Assembly: GCF_028200735.1 (NCBI RefSeq)
Contig: NZ_JAQKPV010000001.1
Location: forward strand, 558,001-622,000
Source: Streptomyces sp. ACA25
Lineage (GTDB): Bacteria; Actinomycetota; Actinomycetes; Streptomycetales; Streptomycetaceae
DNA: 64,000 bases
Direction: 5' to 3'
Of the stretch, positions 8,030-16,539 are shown one piece after another. The stretch's first letter is position 1, and every line of letters begins with the position of its first letter. Under the pieces are notes generated by a model that was given only the letters and a program-made list of their open reading frames with translations, was not told where the DNA came from and ran no database searches. Made by a program: the position numbers and the translations under genes.

Positions 8030-9389
8030 GACCGTTTCTGGCGGGTTCGAACGAGCATCTCGGCTTGGTCATACGAATGCCATCGTCAGGGCCATGGCCG
8101 AGAAGTCAGACTTCTACGTTCCTGCGGAACACCTGAGCGACATGTCTTGGCTCGAATCGAAGATCATGCATGATGCAGCGCAAGAGGCAACTGGTGGTCG
8201 GATCACCAGTGCCATCGCTGTGGATGGTTCTCTGATGGTCGTTCCTGTTCGTGACGGCCTGCCTTCCGTCCAATATGGGTATGCGCAGTCGGCGGCCGTC
8301 TGGCTGGACATCACGGCAATGGAGAAGCAGAAGCAAGAGCGCTTCGTCGATCCGGTTACTTTGGGGCAAGCGGTCAACTCTGCCCTGATCTCCTACGACC
8401 TTCCAGTTGCAGGCGCCTATGTGCGACGAGGGGTATCGATCAAAGACTCTTGGCGAGAGAGCTTGGATTCGCTTTTTCGCAGCAAGAAGATCGAAGTCAA
8501 CAGGATGAACCAGAGCCTGATGAGTCTCTTGTTTCTCCTTCATGGTCAACCAGGTAAGCCAGCCGTTTCTTTGGATGTGAACTGCCCCGAGCCAACATGT
8601 GGTGAGCGGGATATTGCGGTGGGAAGTGCTGGGGCGGAATGCCCCGCTTGCAAAGTCCGCTTGTTTCCAACAGACGTTCTGCGGATTCACGAAGAAGTCG
8701 TAGAAGACGGCTCAAATGAGAGCCCGCTAGGTCGGCTCATGCAGGTGGTCGAGCTTCTGGTCGTGGTCGGACTGGCTACCCTGCTTTGGGAGCAGTCTCG
8801 CGATCAGTTGTTTCGGAACACTCTCTTCATCATGGATGGCCCGATGGCCGTCTATGGGCCACCGGCAAAGCTGCGCAGCCGGGCGTTGCAGTACTTCCAA
8901 TCCATGTCTGGGACACCCGCGGCTCTCGCGCCTTTTATATGCGGAATCGAGAAGACTGGAACAGTCGTAGATTATGCAGGCGCATTGGCTCGTCATAATG
9001 TGCTAGCTCCGGGTGACCTCATGACCGTTGACTCGGATGTCATCTCAGCGATCACCAACTCGGATAACCCTATCGCTTATGGCGCTGAGACTTACTGGGG
9101 TCGGAAATTTATTTATAGGTCCACTGACAGCCGCACAGTAGTCTTTACGGCCCTGCCGGGACAGGGCCCACCCTATGACGATCGCGGGGGGCAAACGCAC
9201 CCCTCCGCTTACCCAACCCTGCCTGCGATCCTGGACGTGATCGACCGTACGGGTTCCTCCATGTATCGTAACGGCATTGTCCCAGTGTCACTGGCGCATT
9301 CTAAGGCGGCTTACCCCATTGGGGTTGGAACGGACGTTTTGCGTCTTGCTGCAAAGCAGAAGCTTGGCTTGAGGCCTGCTAGAACCTGA
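8019..9389 (+). CDS. NurA-type nuclease with zinc-ribbon-like insertion
   Basis: A 456-residue protein with the NurA layout. Motif I is AIAVDGSL (Asp about 69), a second metal-binding strand is LFIMDGPM (Asp about 273), then come ICGIEKTG and a C-terminal VPVSLAHSKAAYP segment. NurA is a nuclease driven by HerA. Between the two acidic motifs lies a Cys cluster, NCPEPTCG at about 188 and CPACK near 209, which should form a zinc ribbon. The GTG at 8019 has AAGGAG 6 nt upstream and overlaps the HerA gene by 11 bp, which suggests coupled, stoichiometric synthesis. DNA specificity is unknown. Confidence 0.8.
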   Translation: MPYETVSGGFERASRLGHTNAIVRAMAEKSDFYVPAEHLSDMSWLESKIMHDAAQEATGGRITSAIAVDGSLMVVPVRDGLPSVQYGYAQSAAVWLDITAMEKQKQERFVDPVTLGQAVNSALISYDLPVAGAYVRRGVSIKDSWRESLDSLFRSKKIEVNRMNQSLMSLLFLLHGQPGKPAVSLDVNCPEPTCGERDIAVGSAGAECPACKVRLFPTDVLRIHEEVVEDGSNESPLGRLMQVVELLVVVGLATLLWEQSRDQLFRNTLFIMDGPMAVYGPPAKLRSRALQYFQSMSGTPAALAPFICGIEKTGTVVDYAGALARHNVLAPGDLMTVDSDVISAITNSDNPIAYGAETYWGRKFIYRSTDSRTVVFTALPGQGPPYDDRGGQTHPSAYPTLPAILDVIDRTGSSMYRNGIVPVSLAHSKAAYPIGVGTDVLRLAAKQKLGLRPART

Positions 9390-9403
9390 CCGAGGAGCTT
9401 TCG

Positions 9404-10555
9404 ATGACGGCTGTCGCGACACCTAGCGCAGACGGTTCGTTGCCGCTGTCCGCGGTGAGCGCGCCGGCGCACATTGGCCCGCTTCCTCGCCGCACTGAGG
9501 CTCCGCTTGAACTTGAGAACCAGAGTGCAGCTAGAAGTAGGTATCTTTCGCCCTTGCGGTATCCAGGTGCAAAATCTGGTCTTGTACCAGTGATCGAGGA
9601 ACTTCTAACGGCATCTCGACCGTCAATAGGGCGGATCAGCCTGTTGGTTGAACCCTTCGCCGGGGGTGCCTCTACTGCACTCCGCCTTGCGGCTGTGGGA
9701 GCTGTAGATCGCGTACTTCTGGCGGACGCAGATCCACTAGTAGCGCGATTTTGGCAGATTGCCGCTGGCGACACCGAGTGGCTTATCGATCGGATGTATG
9801 AAGAGCCGGTCACACTTGAGCGTTGGGACTACTGGAGATCTTGGCGTCCCCGCAGTGCTAATGACCGAGACCTCGCAGTTAAGTGCTTCTTCCTTAATCG
9901 AACGACATTTTCAGGCATCCTTCACGGTAGAGCTGGCCCTATCGGAGGCCGGAAGCAGGAGAGTCGTTACAAGATCGGGTGTCGTTTCAATAAGGATGCA
10001 CTAGCCAAAAGAATCAGATTCATTGGCGAGCTGTATTCGAAGAATCGAATCGTGGATGTGTGGTGTAAGGATTGGCAGGAAACGCTTCACGATGTCGCTG
10101 AGTGGTACCCAGATTTGTTGCCGAATCGCGTTCTGGCGTACCTCGATCCTCCGTATGTGGATAAATCAGATACGCTCTACGGCACCTCGTTCGGCCCTGC
10201 TGGCGGATATTCAGTGGCGCGACGAGGTGTCGACATCTCGGGGTGGGAGAAGGGGCGTGAGCATTATCGGTTGGCTGAGTACCTACGTCGAAAGGCTCAG
10301 TACCGCTGGATCCTTTCCTATGGTCGTGATGACTGTCTCTTGGAAGATCCTGGCCTGTACGCAGCGTCGCGAATGACGCCCAGTTCGGAGGATCGGGATT
10401 CCATCGGAGTCAAGAGTTGGTATATCTCAAAGAGACTCGTCGACCTCCAATACACTGTCGCTGGTTTCGGGAAAAATGGGCGTGCCGCGGAACTGTTGTT
10501 CACAACTCTGCCTGCGCGCTGCGTGCCATTGGGTGAAAATATTCGCGCGGTCTGA
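9404..10555 (+). CDS. D12-class DNA N6-adenine methyltransferase (Dam-like)
   Basis: A 383-residue alpha-class amino-methyltransferase. RYPGAKS (about 52) is motif X, EPFAGGAST (about 82) the SAM-binding motif I, and LDPPYVD (about 246) the catalytic motif IV, in the order typical of D12/Dam enzymes. The first 45 residues are a low-complexity extension. It transfers a methyl group from SAM to N6 of adenine in a short DNA site. GAGGAG precedes the ATG, and the gene starts 14 bp after the NurA-like gene, so it probably belongs to the same operon. In this context it most likely marks self DNA; an orphan epigenetic role is the alternative. Confidence 0.88.
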   Translation: MTAVATPSADGSLPLSAVSAPAHIGPLPRRTEAPLELENQSAARSRYLSPLRYPGAKSGLVPVIEELLTASRPSIGRISLLVEPFAGGASTALRLAAVGAVDRVLLADADPLVARFWQIAAGDTEWLIDRMYEEPVTLERWDYWRSWRPRSANDRDLAVKCFFLNRTTFSGILHGRAGPIGGRKQESRYKIGCRFNKDALAKRIRFIGELYSKNRIVDVWCKDWQETLHDVAEWYPDLLPNRVLAYLDPPYVDKSDTLYGTSFGPAGGYSVARRGVDISGWEKGREHYRLAEYLRRKAQYRWILSYGRDDCLLEDPGLYAASRMTPSSEDRDSIGVKSWYISKRLVDLQYTVAGFGKNGRAAELLFTTLPARCVPLGENIRAV

Positions 10556-10826
10556 GGGAGCTTGCTGTGCGGAGCCGACCGCCCCAGCCCTCACAGCGGC
10601 AGGAGCGCAGGCCTGCCCGGGGGCCGGGCCGCACGGCGAGCGGAGCGAGCCGCCTTGATGCAGTAGAGGTTTGTAACGCGCAGAGAGCCCTTCAACGGTT
10701 TTCAAGCAAACTGGCTCGCTGCGCCTCTATCCCACGTGACTGTTGATTACCTCTCCGCAAGTGTGCGCGGCGCCTGGTTGGCCTGACACTGACCACAGTG
10801 GGCCTCACAGAGCTTCAGGGTTTCCG

Positions 10827-11492
10827 TCACTTCTGCTCTGCGGAATCTGGCACGAGTCGGCTTGTGAACCCGGCGTCACGCAGACGTTTATACGCTGCGG
10901 TCACGTCTTCTGGCGTAGGCTGCTCAATCATGAATCCCTGCTGCGGATAGATCATGAGTCGCTGCTGCGCACCGGTCAACATGTCGATGACCAAGCGCGC
11001 GTCTCCGATCGAGTCGACGTAGTCGGTCAAGGTCATAGGCGTGGATGCGCTGACCCACTCCACTTCGGGCCACAACTTGCGGGCGGTCGCGTAGGCCCGT
11101 CGTTCCTCGTACGGCTTGCTGACCAGGAGGACGGACGAGACGGGGGTCCGGTGTTCTTCGAGGAGTTCGCGAGAGAAACGGATGTTCTCTCCTGTATTCC
11201 GGGCACGTGGCTCAACGAGGATGGCCTCGGCCGGCACGCCCAATTCCCTCGCCCGCTCGCGGTAGTGCTCGGCCTCGCCACGCGGCATGCGCTCTTGTGT
11301 CGTGCGGCTGGTCGCCCCGGTGAAGACAATCAGCGGCATCATGCCCCGGTGGTAGAGATCAGCGGTTGTGTCCGCGACTCCGAGGTCATGACTGCCGAGG
11401 CCGATCGCGACAGAGCACGGGCGCGGGTCATGGCCCATCTGTTGAAAGTCCCAGAGTCGCTGGGCGTCGGCCCATGCCTGCGCTGAGATCAC
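10827..11492 (-). CDS. YdcF/DUF218 family protein
   Basis: A 221-residue protein of the DUF218 (YdcF-like) family. It shows a Rossmann-type start (IGLGSHDLGVADTTADLYHRG), PLIVFTGATSR, GEAEHYRERARELGVPAEAILVEPRARNT split into short conserved pieces, and VLLVSKPYEERRA. The biochemical activity of stand-alone members is poorly defined; SAM binding was reported for E. coli YdcF. The GTG start at 11492 overlaps the stop of the GntR gene by 4 bp, so the two are one operon. Its role in the mobile element is not known to me. Confidence 0.75.
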   Translation of the reverse strand: MISAQAWADAQRLWDFQQMGHDPRPCSVAIGLGSHDLGVADTTADLYHRGMMPLIVFTGATSRTTQERMPRGEAEHYRERARELGVPAEAILVEPRARNTGENIRFSRELLEEHRTPVSSVLLVSKPYEERRAYATARKLWPEVEWVSASTPMTLTDYVDSIGDARLVIDMLTGAQQRLMIYPQQGFMIEQPTPEDVTAAYKRLRDAGFTSRLVPDSAEQK

Positions 11493-12283
11493 TTGCTCTC
11501 GCCCTCCGCTTTTGCCGAGTCGGGGACCGTGAAGTCGTACGTCCAGGCGAAGCGCGTTGCCGCGTGAACGCCGATCGCGAACTCCACCACGGTCCCGTCG
11601 GCCGTGTACGTCGTCCGGTGCAACTCCATCACCCATTCGCCGGGAGCGAGCTGGAGGAGGTGGACTTCGTCCGCCGTGGGGATGCGAGCAAACAGTGTCT
11701 CCTGCATGTGGTCGATCTCGTATCCGGCGTCGTACAGCACACGGAAGCCACCACCCCGGCCGGCAGGCCCCGGTGTCGGGTCGACGATGCGCGTCCCTTC
11801 CACGTGCTCAGGACGGTAGTAGCTAGTCAAGGTGTGTGTTGGCTGCGCACCTTCCTTGACTACGCGCGCACGTGCGTAGACCTCCGCGCCTTCCGGTAGG
11901 CCGTGCGCATGGGCGACGACGGCCGGTGCAGGCACACGGCCGACGGTCTGGGTCTGCTCGTTTCGCTTGTAGGTGCGTCCGGACGCCACACGGTCCGCGA
12001 TGAACGCCACCTCATCGCCGTCCCGCCACTTGGCCTTGTCGTACCGCGCGATGCCGAGTCGCTTGAGCGGGGCCCGCTCACGGACGACCGTGCCGTGGCC
12101 GCGTGAGGACGTGACCAGCCCTTCGGCTTCCAGCGCCCTGTAGGCCGCGTGGACCGTGGACTTCGAGCCCTCGCCCGCTTCCACCAGCTCCCTGATCTGC
12201 GGCAACTGGTCATTGGGTGCGTACTCGCCCTTCCTGATCTGTTCGGCCAGTCGGTCCGCGAGCTCTCGCCACTTGGGCGCCAT
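11489..12283 (-). CDS. GntR/HutC-family repressor (KorSA-like)
   Basis: A 264-residue regulator. Residues 1-75 form a GntR winged helix (LADRLAEQIRKGEY, LPQIRELVEAGEGSKSTVHAAYRALEAEGLV), and residues about 95-245 match a UTRA ligand-binding domain. The ATG is preceded by AAAGGAG. In AICEs such as pSAM2 the GntR-type KorSA represses transfer and activation genes and itself. Here three 14-bp palindromes lie 34-106 bp upstream of the start, consistent with autoregulation and with control of the divergent transfer genes. Cotranscribed with the YdcF-like gene. Confidence 0.9.
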   Translation of the reverse strand: MAPKWRELADRLAEQIRKGEYAPNDQLPQIRELVEAGEGSKSTVHAAYRALEAEGLVTSSRGHGTVVRERAPLKRLGIARYDKAKWRDGDEVAFIADRVASGRTYKRNEQTQTVGRVPAPAVVAHAHGLPEGAEVYARARVVKEGAQPTHTLTSYYRPEHVEGTRIVDPTPGPAGRGGGFRVLYDAGYEIDHMQETLFARIPTADEVHLLQLAPGEWVMELHRTTYTADGTVVEFAIGVHAATRFAWTYDFTVPDSAKAEGESK

Positions 12284-12316
12284 GCGGCACTCCTTTCCAC
12301 ATCGACCAGTGAAGCA

Positions 12317-12389
12317 CAGTCCCAGGACTGTTGACAGTCTCGGGACTGCGATGCATGGTTATCCCGAGTCGCCCGCAGTCCTAGGACTG
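12317..12389. promoter_or_regulatory. Three palindromic GntR operators in the divergent control region
   Basis: Three near-identical 14-bp inverted repeats: CAGTCCCAGGACTG (12317-12330), CAGTCTCGGGACTG (12335-12348) and CAGTCCTAGGACTG (12376-12389). A TTGACA at 12331-12336 falls between the first two, so a rightward -35 element would be masked by bound repressor. Consensus CAGTCYNRGGACTG. The location upstream of the GntR gene makes that protein the probable ligand. Confidence 0.75.
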
Positions 12390-12801
12390 CAAGGGGGATT
12401 CGCTCGGATGGGCCTTTTTTGAGCTGCCCTCCTGACGGTGGGGGCTCTCGTCTCGCTGACGAGACGGCCTGCGTTACCGAGCCCTCGGTGCCCGGAGGTG
12501 TCCCGTGAAACGGCGCTGAAGGAAGCACTCGATCTTTGACAACTGCATGGGGATCACGCCGCCTCTCCTCGGCCAAGTAGGCGGCCACGCGGACCCACGA
12601 TCACGTGGGCCCGGGTGATGTACAGCGCGACTTCAACTCTCCGCAGCTCGAGGCTGCGGCCGGTTGCCTCCTCCGCCCGTCTCGCACGGGCGGGGCCGAG
12701 GGGAGCCGGAATGCACGGCTTCAACCACAACGGTGCGCGGCCCCGGTGTCCTACCACCGGGGCCGCAAAAGGCCGTTCCACTGTGAAGGGAAGCACGACC
12801 C
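12390..12801. other. Leader region before the Spd/transfer genes
   Basis: About 410 bp with no convincing gene in either strand; the open frames here lack ribosome-binding sites and family motifs. It contains a 7-bp hairpin at 12449-12466, a TTGACA at about 12536, and a strong 12-bp hairpin at 12737-12766 just before the first small transfer gene. It probably holds the promoter and an attenuator of the transfer operon. Confidence 0.4.
12737..12766. terminator. GC-rich hairpin ahead of small transfer genes
   Basis: GCGGCCCCGGTG and CACCGGGGCCGC form a perfect 12-bp stem around a 6-nt loop, followed by AAAA, not a T-run. It could terminate upstream transcripts or attenuate the operon that starts at 12802. 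Confidence 0.5.
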
Positions 12802-13062
12802 ATGAAGGACATTGTTGCCGGTCATGTGGCACTCACGGTCACGGACCATCTGGAACTCGCCTTGGGGACCGACCTTGAGTTGTTCCTCGGTGTCCCTGAT
12901 GAGAGCGAGAGCGAGCGGGAGGCCCGGCTGGACGCCGCCCGGGACATGCTCGCCGACGACCCCGGCCTGTACGCCCGAGCGCTGCGGGCTATCGCGCCGC
13001 ACCTGCCGGATACCTCCGTGGCGCCGGTTCCCGAGCTGTTCGTGGCGGGGGTGGCGGCGTGA
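12802..13062 (+). CDS. Small AICE protein, unknown function
   Basis: An 86-residue acidic protein (KDIVAGHVALTVTDHLELALGTDLELF, shown here in part by its ends, then ESESEREARLDAARDMLADD) without membrane segments or known motifs. A GGGAAG signal precedes the ATG. The stop overlaps the GTG of the next gene. Small proteins of this kind occur in this place in Streptomyces AICEs and plasmids, between the repressor and spd/tra genes; I do not recognise a defined function. Confidence 0.55.
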   Translation: MKDIVAGHVALTVTDHLELALGTDLELFLGVPDESESEREARLDAARDMLADDPGLYARALRAIAPHLPDTSVAPVPELFVAGVAA

Positions 13063-13259
13063 ACACGGTGAAGTCATTCCTCTTGTGGGGTGTGCTGCTG
13101 GCCCTGGTGTGGGTCTTCCCCTCGCTGGCCGCCGCCGTCATCGGCGTGGCCGGTGCGCTGGCGGTGGTCGCCGCCGGTCAGCCGGTCCTGTTGTCCTTCG
13201 CTCTCGGGCTGGCCGCCGGGTCCCGGTGGACCCGTCGGATGGTGGGGTGGGCGGCATGA
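13059..13259 (+). CDS. Small membrane protein (SpdA/B-like)
   Basis: A 66-residue protein with two predicted hydrophobic helices (LLWGVLLALVWVFPSLAAAV and a glycine/alanine-rich segment to about 50) and a basic C-terminus. It begins at a GTG overlapping the previous stop and ends overlapping the ATG of the DUF2637 gene, so three genes are chained by 4-bp overlaps. Position and topology fit the small Spd proteins that help spread plasmids between mycelial compartments. Confidence 0.55.
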   Translation: MNTVKSFLLWGVLLALVWVFPSLAAAVIGVAGALAVVAAGQPVLLSFALGLAAGSRWTRRMVGWAA

Positions 13260-14119
13260 CCCGCTCGACTGCGGACCGGCTGATCGTGATCGGTGCGGCG
13301 GTGGTGATCGTGGCCCTGACCGGGGCGGCGTTCTGGCTGTCCTACGCGCACCTGGCGGAGATCGCCGAGGAACACGGCCTGTCCGGCGCCAGGGCGTGGG
13401 CGTGGCCCGCGACGCTGGATCTGGGGATCATCGCGGGCGAGTTGTTGATGCTGCGCGCGGCGATCCAACGGCGTACCGACTGGTGGGCCATCGCGTTGAC
13501 GGTGGCCGGGGCCGGTGGCTCCATCGTCCTGAACGTCTGGGGCGTGGGAGCCAACGCCGAACCGCTGGACTACGTGGTGGCCGCCGTGCCGCCGTCGGCC
13601 GCCCTGCTGGCTTTCGGCGTGATGATGCGCCAAGTCCACCGCTGGCTCGCCCAGCCCACCACCGAACCGGGCCCGGTGACCATCGCCCCGGTCGTCTCAA
13701 AGCGCGAACCGGTGGTGCCCGCCGGGGTTCGGCTGCTGCCCCTGGTGACCGCCGGGTCGGACGTCGAGGTGACCATCGACCGCGTTCCGCCGATGCCCGT
13801 TGAGCACCCCGTACCGGTCGACCACCGGCCGCGCCCGATGCCCGTGACGTTGCCACCGAGCCCCGCGCCCCGGCCGGTCGAGATGACCGCCTCGGTGCCC
13901 GCCGACACCCCCCGCCAGGTGGTCACCGAGACGGTTGCCCTGACCCCCGCCGAACTGCGGCGACGGGCCCGAACCCTGCACCGCCGGGCGGTCACCGAGA
14001 CCGGGCGGCCGGTGACCATCGAGCGCCTGCGCACCGAACTCGGTCTCTCCCGTCGGGACGCCGCCGCCCTGCGGCGCGAAGTGGTCACTGGAACCGAGCA
14101 GGAAGGCGAGCAGCGCTGA
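13256..14119 (+). CDS. DUF2637 spread protein (SpdB-like)
   Basis: A 287-residue protein. Four hydrophobic helices occupy roughly residues 8-30, 45-65, 72-95 and 100-120 and match the DUF2637 membrane domain. A proline-rich linker (about 135-220) leads to a C-terminal helical segment with an HTH-like pattern (TIERLRTELGLSRRDAAALRRE). DUF2637 proteins are typical Spd proteins of actinomycete conjugative plasmids and AICEs and aid intramycelial spread. The start overlaps the previous stop. A strong hairpin follows before the transfer ATPase gene. Confidence 0.75.
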   Translation: MTRSTADRLIVIGAAVVIVALTGAAFWLSYAHLAEIAEEHGLSGARAWAWPATLDLGIIAGELLMLRAAIQRRTDWWAIALTVAGAGGSIVLNVWGVGANAEPLDYVVAAVPPSAALLAFGVMMRQVHRWLAQPTTEPGPVTIAPVVSKREPVVPAGVRLLPLVTAGSDVEVTIDRVPPMPVEHPVPVDHRPRPMPVTLPPSPAPRPVEMTASVPADTPRQVVTETVALTPAELRRRARTLHRRAVTETGRPVTIERLRTELGLSRRDAAALRREVVTGTEQEGEQR

Positions 14120-14240
14120 CCACGCACCTGCCTCCACACCGCCACATCCACATTGCCGGTCGGCACCCCGAGATGACCGGCACGGCCGTCCTGTTCTTCG
14201 ACGTCCAGCCCTTCGCGATCTGACCGTCATCCCCGAAACC

Positions 14241-14287
14241 CCCTGTGGGGCGGCTTGAGGCTTCCCGGCATCGGCCGCCCCACAGGG
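14241..14287. terminator. 14-bp hairpin between spd and tra genes
   Basis: CCCTGTGGGGCGGC (14241-14254) pairs perfectly with GCCGCCCCACAGGG (14274-14287) around a 19-nt loop, 47 bp before the tra start. It is either a terminator of the spd operon or an attenuator of tra. Confidence 0.6.
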
Positions 14288-14333
14288 TTCTGCCCCCCAT
14301 TCGAGTCGAGCCCGAAGGAAGGGTTTGTTCATC

Positions 14334-16529
14334 ATGACCGACACCACGACCGTGAACGGGTCCGCGCCGCCGGTGCGCCCGACGGCCATCACTCTGACCA
14401 AGCCCAGCGATGCCACCGCACCCACGATCCAGGCTCCGGTGCCCGAGACGTTCCGCCCGACTGAGGAGAGGCCGCCGGTGCTCCCGGCCGCCGATGAGGA
14501 GAACGAGGGACGCGGGCCGCGTCCGGTGGATCCGCCCGGTCTCGCCGTGCCGGGGGTGCGTGGTGAGGTGCGCCGGCCGATCCTGGCGCCGTGGCTTACC
14601 CACCGAGCGGACCTGTTCGCCACCCTGGGGCGGGCCGGTGGCCGAGCCGGGTACGTGTGCGCCTACCACGGCCTGCGCACCATCGGCGGGATCTACCCCG
14701 CCCGCCTGGCCTTCCGCGCCCCGGTCGGGGCGGCCCGCCTGGTGCGCGGCACCTGGCGCTGGGCCAGCGACGCCGAAAGCGCCCCGTTGCGGACCCATGC
14801 GGTCAGCGCACAGGACAGTGACGAGTATCTGCGGCTGGACCGCACCCGGGTTTCGCGGGTGCGGTGGCGCTCCCTGGTGCTGGCAGTGGCGTTGCTGTTC
14901 GGCACCGCCGGCGCGCTGGCCCTGTACATCGCCGCGCCCGGTTGGCTGGCGGTGGTGGCTGCCGTCTCGGTGGCGGCGTTGGGGATGGCCGGTCAGGAGC
15001 GGGACCGGCCGGTGATCGGCCCCGCGGTTCAGGTCACCGAGGTGCCCAAGCTGACCTCCTCGCTGGTGCTGCGCGGCCTGGACGCCATCGGCCACCCCCG
15101 CATCACCGCCGCCATCAAGAAGGGCGGGGAGATGAACGGGATGCGCTTCACCTCCGAGATCACCCGCGACGGACCCGGGTACCGGGCGGAACTGGATCTG
15201 CCCTACGGCGTGACCCCGGACGATGTGATGGACAAGCGCACCGAGCTGGCCTCCGGCCTGCGGCGCAAGCTCGGCTGCGTGTGGCCCTCCGGCGACCCCG
15301 GAGAGCACGAGGGCCGGTTGGTGCTGTGGGTGGGGGACAAGCCGATGAACGAGACCAGACGCCCGGCCTGGCCGCTGGCCAAGAAGGGCACCGTGGACCT
15401 GTTCGCCCCCGTGGCCTTCGGCAACGACCAGCGGATGCGCGAGGTCGAGGTGACGCTGATGTTCGCCTCGGTGGTCGTCGGCTCCATCCCCCGCATGGGC
15501 AAGACTTTCCTGATGCGGCTGCTGCTGCTCATCGCCGCTCTCGATCCGCGCGCGGAGCTGCACGCCTTCGACTTCAAGGGCACCGGCGACTTCCGGGCGC
15601 TGGAGCCGGTGTGTCACCGCTACCGTGCCGGTGAGGAGGACGAGGACATCGAATACGTCCTGGCCTCCCTGCGGGAGCTGCGTGATGAACTGCGGCGCCG
15701 CGCCAAGGTCATCAAGTCCCTGCCACTGACCCGCTGCCCCGAATCTAAGGTCACCCCCGAACTGGCCAACGACCGTGCCTTGGGTCTGCACCCGGTGGTG
15801 GTGGGGCTGGACGAGTGTCAGGTGGCCTTCGAGCACCCCGAACACGGCGCCGAACTGGAGGCGATCTGCACTGACCTGGTCAAACGCGGCCCCGCCCTGG
15901 GGATGGTCGCGATGTTCGGCACCCAACGCCCGGACGCCAAGTCCCTGCCCAAGGGCATCTCCGACAACGCTGTGTTGCGGTTCTGCCTGAAGGTCATGTC
16001 GCAGGTGGCCAACGACATGGTGCTCGGGCAGAGCATGTACAAATCTGGTTACCGCGCCACCATGTTCGCCCGCTCCGACAAGGGCATCTGCTGGATGGCC
16101 GGTGAAGGCGACGACCCAAGGATCGTCGCCTCCACCTTCATCGACGCCCCCGCCGCCAAGGCCATCGCCGCCCGCGCCCGCGCGGCGCGGGATGCGTACG
16201 GCAACATCACCGGCCACGCTGCCGGACACGCCCCCGAGACCCCGGATGAGGGCCCGGATGTGCTGGCCGATGTGCTGGCGGTCCTGGAGGCCGGGGAGGA
16301 CAAGGCGTGGTCGGAGACCATCGCCGCCCGCCTAGCCGCCCTCCGCCCCCAGGTCTACGCCGGGTGGCAGACCGAACAACTCACCGCCGCGCTGAAGCCG
16401 CACGGCGTGCGCACCCGCCAGGTGTGGGGCACCACCGACGCCGGTAAGGGCGCCAACCGGCGCGGCATCACCCGCGCCTCCATCACCACCGCGATGACTG
16501 AGCGTGAGCAGAACCGCGACCGGGACTGA
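14334..16529 (+). CDS. FtsK/SpoIIIE-like conjugal DNA translocase (TraB/TraSA type)
   Basis: A 731-residue translocase. A disordered N-terminus (about 1-80) is followed by a helical membrane pair near residues 180-220 (LVLAVALLFGTAGALALYI and WLAVVAAVSVAALGMAG). The motor domain has Walker A GSIPRMGKTF (about 382) and Walker B VVVGLDECQ (about 487), plus FGTQRPDAKSLPKG. The C-terminus carries a small winged-helix-like region. Such proteins form hexameric pores that move double-stranded DNA between mycelia, the hallmark of Streptomyces conjugation. I chose the ATG at 14334; a TTG at 14325 is also close to AAGGAAGGG. Confidence 0.9.
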   Translation: MTDTTTVNGSAPPVRPTAITLTKPSDATAPTIQAPVPETFRPTEERPPVLPAADEENEGRGPRPVDPPGLAVPGVRGEVRRPILAPWLTHRADLFATLGRAGGRAGYVCAYHGLRTIGGIYPARLAFRAPVGAARLVRGTWRWASDAESAPLRTHAVSAQDSDEYLRLDRTRVSRVRWRSLVLAVALLFGTAGALALYIAAPGWLAVVAAVSVAALGMAGQERDRPVIGPAVQVTEVPKLTSSLVLRGLDAIGHPRITAAIKKGGEMNGMRFTSEITRDGPGYRAELDLPYGVTPDDVMDKRTELASGLRRKLGCVWPSGDPGEHEGRLVLWVGDKPMNETRRPAWPLAKKGTVDLFAPVAFGNDQRMREVEVTLMFASVVVGSIPRMGKTFLMRLLLLIAALDPRAELHAFDFKGTGDFRALEPVCHRYRAGEEDEDIEYVLASLRELRDELRRRAKVIKSLPLTRCPESKVTPELANDRALGLHPVVVGLDECQVAFEHPEHGAELEAICTDLVKRGPALGMVAMFGTQRPDAKSLPKGISDNAVLRFCLKVMSQVANDMVLGQSMYKSGYRATMFARSDKGICWMAGEGDDPRIVASTFIDAPAAKAIAARARAARDAYGNITGHAAGHAPETPDEGPDVLADVLAVLEAGEDKAWSETIAARLAALRPQVYAGWQTEQLTAALKPHGVRTRQVWGTTDAGKGANRRGITRASITTAMTEREQNRDRD

Positions 16530-16539
16530 ACCTCGACCC

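Noticed and set aside
12554..12832. Minus-strand 92-codon frame in the AICE leader region
   Set aside because: No ribosome-binding site or family match, and it overlaps the hairpin and the start of the small transfer gene.
14085..16229. 714-codon open frame opposite the transfer ATPase gene
   Set aside because: It is an antisense shadow of a gene with clear Walker motifs; its sequence is rich in Gly/His/Gln with no family signal, as expected from high GC.
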